From Glandiceps talaboti (lineage: Eukaryota; Hemichordata; Enteropneusta; Spengelidae), in NCBI RefSeq assembly GCF_964340395.1, contig NC_135549.1, positions 33,709,832-33,773,831 on the forward strand: a DNA stretch of 64,000 nt, given 5' to 3'. The notes below the pieces were generated by a model that made no database searches, was not told where the DNA came from, and saw only the letters and a program-made list of their open reading frames with translations. The position numbers and the translations under genes were made by a program. Positions 60,875-64,000 of the stretch are shown here, piece by piece; positions within the stretch are counted from its first letter, which is position 1, and the number at the start of each line of letters is the position of its first letter.

Positions 60875-61300
60875 GCAATGGCTTTACCCACATGCTGATC
60901 CATGCTAGATATAGGTGTTCATTTGCTGAATGATTACCCTGTTGCCTAGTATCCAATTCTGTTGTTATCTTTGTAATATACATGATCATTTGGCTGTTGC
61001 TATAGGTGTGTTCATGTTGCTAGGAATATTTGCATACATTTTTTGAATGTTTGTTCATTTGCCTACCAGATGATGTTGTCATTTGACCAAAATGTACTGA
61101 CTGCCATTTTGTTGTTGCTAAGGCCGTGGTCACGGTTGCTAGGGCCAATTGTGTCAAAATATTTCGGAAAAAATCGGCAGAATAACTCTTACCAAGTTCC
61201 AGTCTAATAGACCAAGTAACCCTTAAGAATGTTCCCACCAAATTTCAGACCGATTTGCCCATTAGTTTTTGAGTTTAAGTTTGACCAATTAAAATGGCTC
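60875..61300 (-). mobile_element. Composite-element fragment (AGCACAACTG family)
   Basis: 'ggctgttgctataggtgtg', 'gttgctaaggccgtggtc' and 'ccaccaaatttcagaccg' match internal units of the family in reverse orientation. Ends are missing. Confidence 0.65.
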
Positions 61301-61554
61301 CAAGTCAGCTAAATTGCATTATATCCCAAATGAAATTTCTACATTCGGCTAGGGCTAAAAACAACTAGCTAGGTTAACCACAAGTGTCCGAATATTTACA
61401 ATAAATGTCTGAGGACTTGTCCTATAACAAAATTATACTGCGAATTTGGCGAGTTTTTGTAGTCTATATTTTCAAGCATGTCTTCTCCCTAGGCAATAGA
61501 TGCAGCAGCATGGTACATAAATTGAAGTGGTTTACCTATTCAGTGTTGCTCTCT

Positions 61555-61750
<196 letters not shown>

Positions 61751-61821
61751 CAGAGAAACCAAGAGAGAGACCTTCCCGCCTATGAGTGAAAACTGTTAAA
61801 ACTGTTTTAATCTCCATACAG

Positions 61822-61950
61822 GTCAAGTTTATGTTTTCCATAAATTAGACGGCAAGCCTTTCCTTCAATACCTTTGTTGGGTTGGATATCCTACAGCTCT
61901 AATTGTTTTTTCAGCGGCGTTCACATATTATGTAGAAGCAAATGCCGTTG
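61822..61950 (+). CDS. CLCN2: ClC-2-like chloride channel, exon 4
   Basis: Acceptor ctccatacag, 129 bases, donor GTAAGG, phase 1 at both ends. It reads GQVYVFHKLDGKPFLQYLCW, then VGYPTALIVFSAAFTYYVEA and NAVG. Vertebrate ClC-2 has [30 protein letters not shown], the next membrane helix leading to the G-S-G-I-P selectivity motif. The final split Gly codon should be followed by SGIPE on the next exon, which lies beyond the right edge; nothing in 61951-64000 matches it. The purine tract and composite elements flank the exon. Confidence 0.94.
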
Positions 61951-62334
61951 GTAAGGAGATCTTATGGTTTCTATTCCCACCGAGATGAAAATCTTTTGCT
62001 CTTGATCATTTTGTTACGGCTTCCTACACCGAGCGACCCACTACAATACAAGTTATCTGCCAATGCAGTTGTAAACAATTTACAAACCTAATATAACCAA
62101 TATTCATACACCAATTTTACATTAGTCATTACTTATATTGTGACAATTAACAGAGATATCATAACTTGTAACGTGCCATTCCATTCATTTATGATATTTC
62201 ACATATCTCAATAACTACTGCATCGATTCTAATGAAACTTACTGCACATCTTTTATATGGTAAAGACAAGAACGGATTAGATTAATTAAACATTAATTAG
62301 TCATTTACTTAATGCTTTTTTTTTGCCCAACTGA

Positions 62335-63480
62335 ACTTCTTATGTTCAGTAGTGCTATAGGCAAGGCAAAATGTTTGTCTGTCTGTGTGGATGTGTGGAT
62401 CTAAAGTCAAAAACCACTAGACCGATTGCCATAATATTTAGTGGGTATATTACTTTGGATGTCTAGTTGGGAAAGTGTTCAAATCAAAATGATGTTACTG
62501 CCGGTGTATGATTTGGGTTAAAAAGATGTGATTTTTGGTCAAGTCTTAAACTCCAAAACTATTGGGCAGATTGGTCTGACATTTAGTGGGAACATTGGGC
62601 TGTTTAGATTAAGATGTATTCTTGACATGATGATCCCATCAGTAATATGGAAATTAGGGCTAAAAATGTGTCTTTTTGGTCAAAAATCAATAATTCCAAA
62701 ACTACTGAGCAAATTCGGTAGCAGAATCCTTAGGGGGTTTTGTTCATGATGTGATGATCCCATCAGTGATATGCAAATTAGGTCAAATATCTATTTTTTG
62801 CTCAAAAATCTGTAATTCCAAAATTACTTGCAGATTGCATTGAAATTTGGTGGAGCGTTCATAGGGGTGTTAAGAGTAAGTCTTGTTTATGACATGATGA
62901 TTCCATAAGTGATATTTAAGTTAGGTTAGAAATGCGTCGTTTTGGTCAAAAATCTATAATTCCAAAACTAATAGCACACTGGGCTGAGATTTAATGGGGA
63001 TACCTATAGAGATGTGTACATGAAGATGAATTCACAACATGATGGTCGTATAGTTAATATGCAAATCAGGTCTAAAAATCTCAATTTTGGTCAAAAATGT
63101 TATATCTTGAATACTACACAATGAATGTGGCTGAAAGTCGTCTGGGATATTTCTGCATTCTGAAGTTAGTGTTCCAAACATTTTGAAACAATTGTCCCTA
63201 GCAACCATGGCCACTCCCTTAGCAATAGTGAAATTATGATGCATATTACAAAGATAACACCAGAGATTGGTAGGTAAGTGAGTAAAGAATAAAAAATGTA
63301 TTTAAATATACCTAGCAACATGTCCACGCCCATAGCAACAGCCAAATGATTAATCGATTGTTAATATTGCAACGATGAAAGTAGGGAAGGGTAGGCAAGT
63401 TAGTAAAGATTCCCAAAATATATGCAAATATGCCTAGCAAAAAGACCATGCCCGAAGCAACAGCCAAATACAGTTGTGCT
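62335..63480 (+). mobile_element. Composite element (AGCACAACTG family), third long copy
   Basis: Starts 'caactgaacttcttatgttcagtagtgctatagg' (partly decayed) and ends 'acagttgtgctacaa'. Both core unit types are present in the same order as at 58785-60175, but without the long microsatellite. More diverged than the other copies. Confidence 0.75.
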
Positions 63481-63534
63481 ACAATGCCATTGGTGCTATT
63501 GTTGTAATTGGGCCATATCTTTAAATTGCATACT

Positions 63535-63910
63535 TTAAATTCAATATAAGGCCAAATAAAAAAAGTTGTTTGGTTCCGGTTACCCGACCCCACCTAGTTG
63601 TTCACGCCAACCCTAAATCTTTTTAAACGTATTCGAGAAAAACAACAATAAAATCGCGAAAATCGTGGTCTCGCAAGAAATAGTGGATGCGGAACTGACA
63701 TTAACTTGAAAAGACAATATAAAACTATTCCTCCAATCTGTAATGGCTTTACATCTGATGGGAAGAAATAAACAACACAGAGACCATTTGAAAAACAATG
63801 GAAAACCTGAACTAGACACTCACACATGAAAAAAATATATAATAAAATTTTAAAAAATCTACCTACATCACCTATTTTAAAATAGAATGTAATCGGAACC
63901 ATGCATTTTT
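63535..63910 (-). repeat. Interspersed ~380-bp repeat, copy 2
   Basis: Reverse complement of 2045-2425, including 'cggttacccgaccccacct', 'cgtattcgagaaaaa' and 'agaccatttgaaaaacaatg'. The last 90 bp of the window show no feature. Confidence 0.7.
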
Positions 63911-64000
63911 TTATGCCTGATTGGTACATACTTTAACCATAACAAATAACACACATCCTATACAAATTGTTGATGTAGCTTACAGTTAGAATGAGTAATT

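Overview
The window is AT-rich animal nuclear DNA. The protein matches (spliced TMEM43-like and ClC-2-like exons, an animal BEL/Pao element, a Penelope-like element, several LINE types) and the repeat style (pearl-like elements with tandem cores, long dinucleotide arrays, many minisatellites) suggest a marine invertebrate, perhaps a mollusc or similar lineage. The species cannot be fixed from sequence alone. There are no operons, ribosome binding sites or prokaryotic signals, and I saw no tRNA, rRNA or CRISPR array.

Two host genes can be read as spliced exons. On the minus strand, about 2.4-17.1 kb, four consecutive exons encode the N-terminal half of a TMEM43 (LUMA)-like inner nuclear membrane/ER protein. 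Its first exon is not found and its 3' half lies beyond the left edge. Its introns are packed with minisatellites (54, 37, 52, 35/37 bp units), a (TA)n array holding a hammerhead-bearing Penelope fragment, and a complete Ty1/copia element. On the plus strand, from 40.5 kb to beyond the right edge, four exons in matching splice phase encode the N-terminus and first membrane segments of a ClC-2-type chloride channel. Exon 2, which carries the conserved N-terminal gating segment, also exists as a 168-bp near-identical extra copy 1.4 kb upstream. That copy sits inside a tangle of (TA)n arrays, palindromes and Penelope-like sequence.

The rest is mobile and repetitive DNA. From 17.7 to 20.7 kb there is a 42-bp minisatellite of about 71 units, fortuitously open as a 1016-codon frame. 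From 20.7 to 40.2 kb there are short inverted-repeat elements with visible target duplications, a composite element with AGCACAACTG termini, at least five LINE remnants (one with a long intact RT frame and a recognisable empty site), transposase-like fragments and a 60-bp x7 array. From 42 to 48 kb there is the Penelope-like element with GIY-YIG endonuclease, terminal direct repeats and a hammerhead motif, plus a perfect 148-bp palindrome. From 49.4 to 56.6 kb there is a decayed LINE split by a young BEL/Pao element (296-bp LTRs, CTAAT target duplication) that has lost its reverse transcriptase. From 57 to 64 kb there are the third and fourth ClC exons among three composite elements with tandem cores.

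All coordinates were read by eye. Exon limits come from splice consensus plus protein similarity recalled from knowledge, not from a search.
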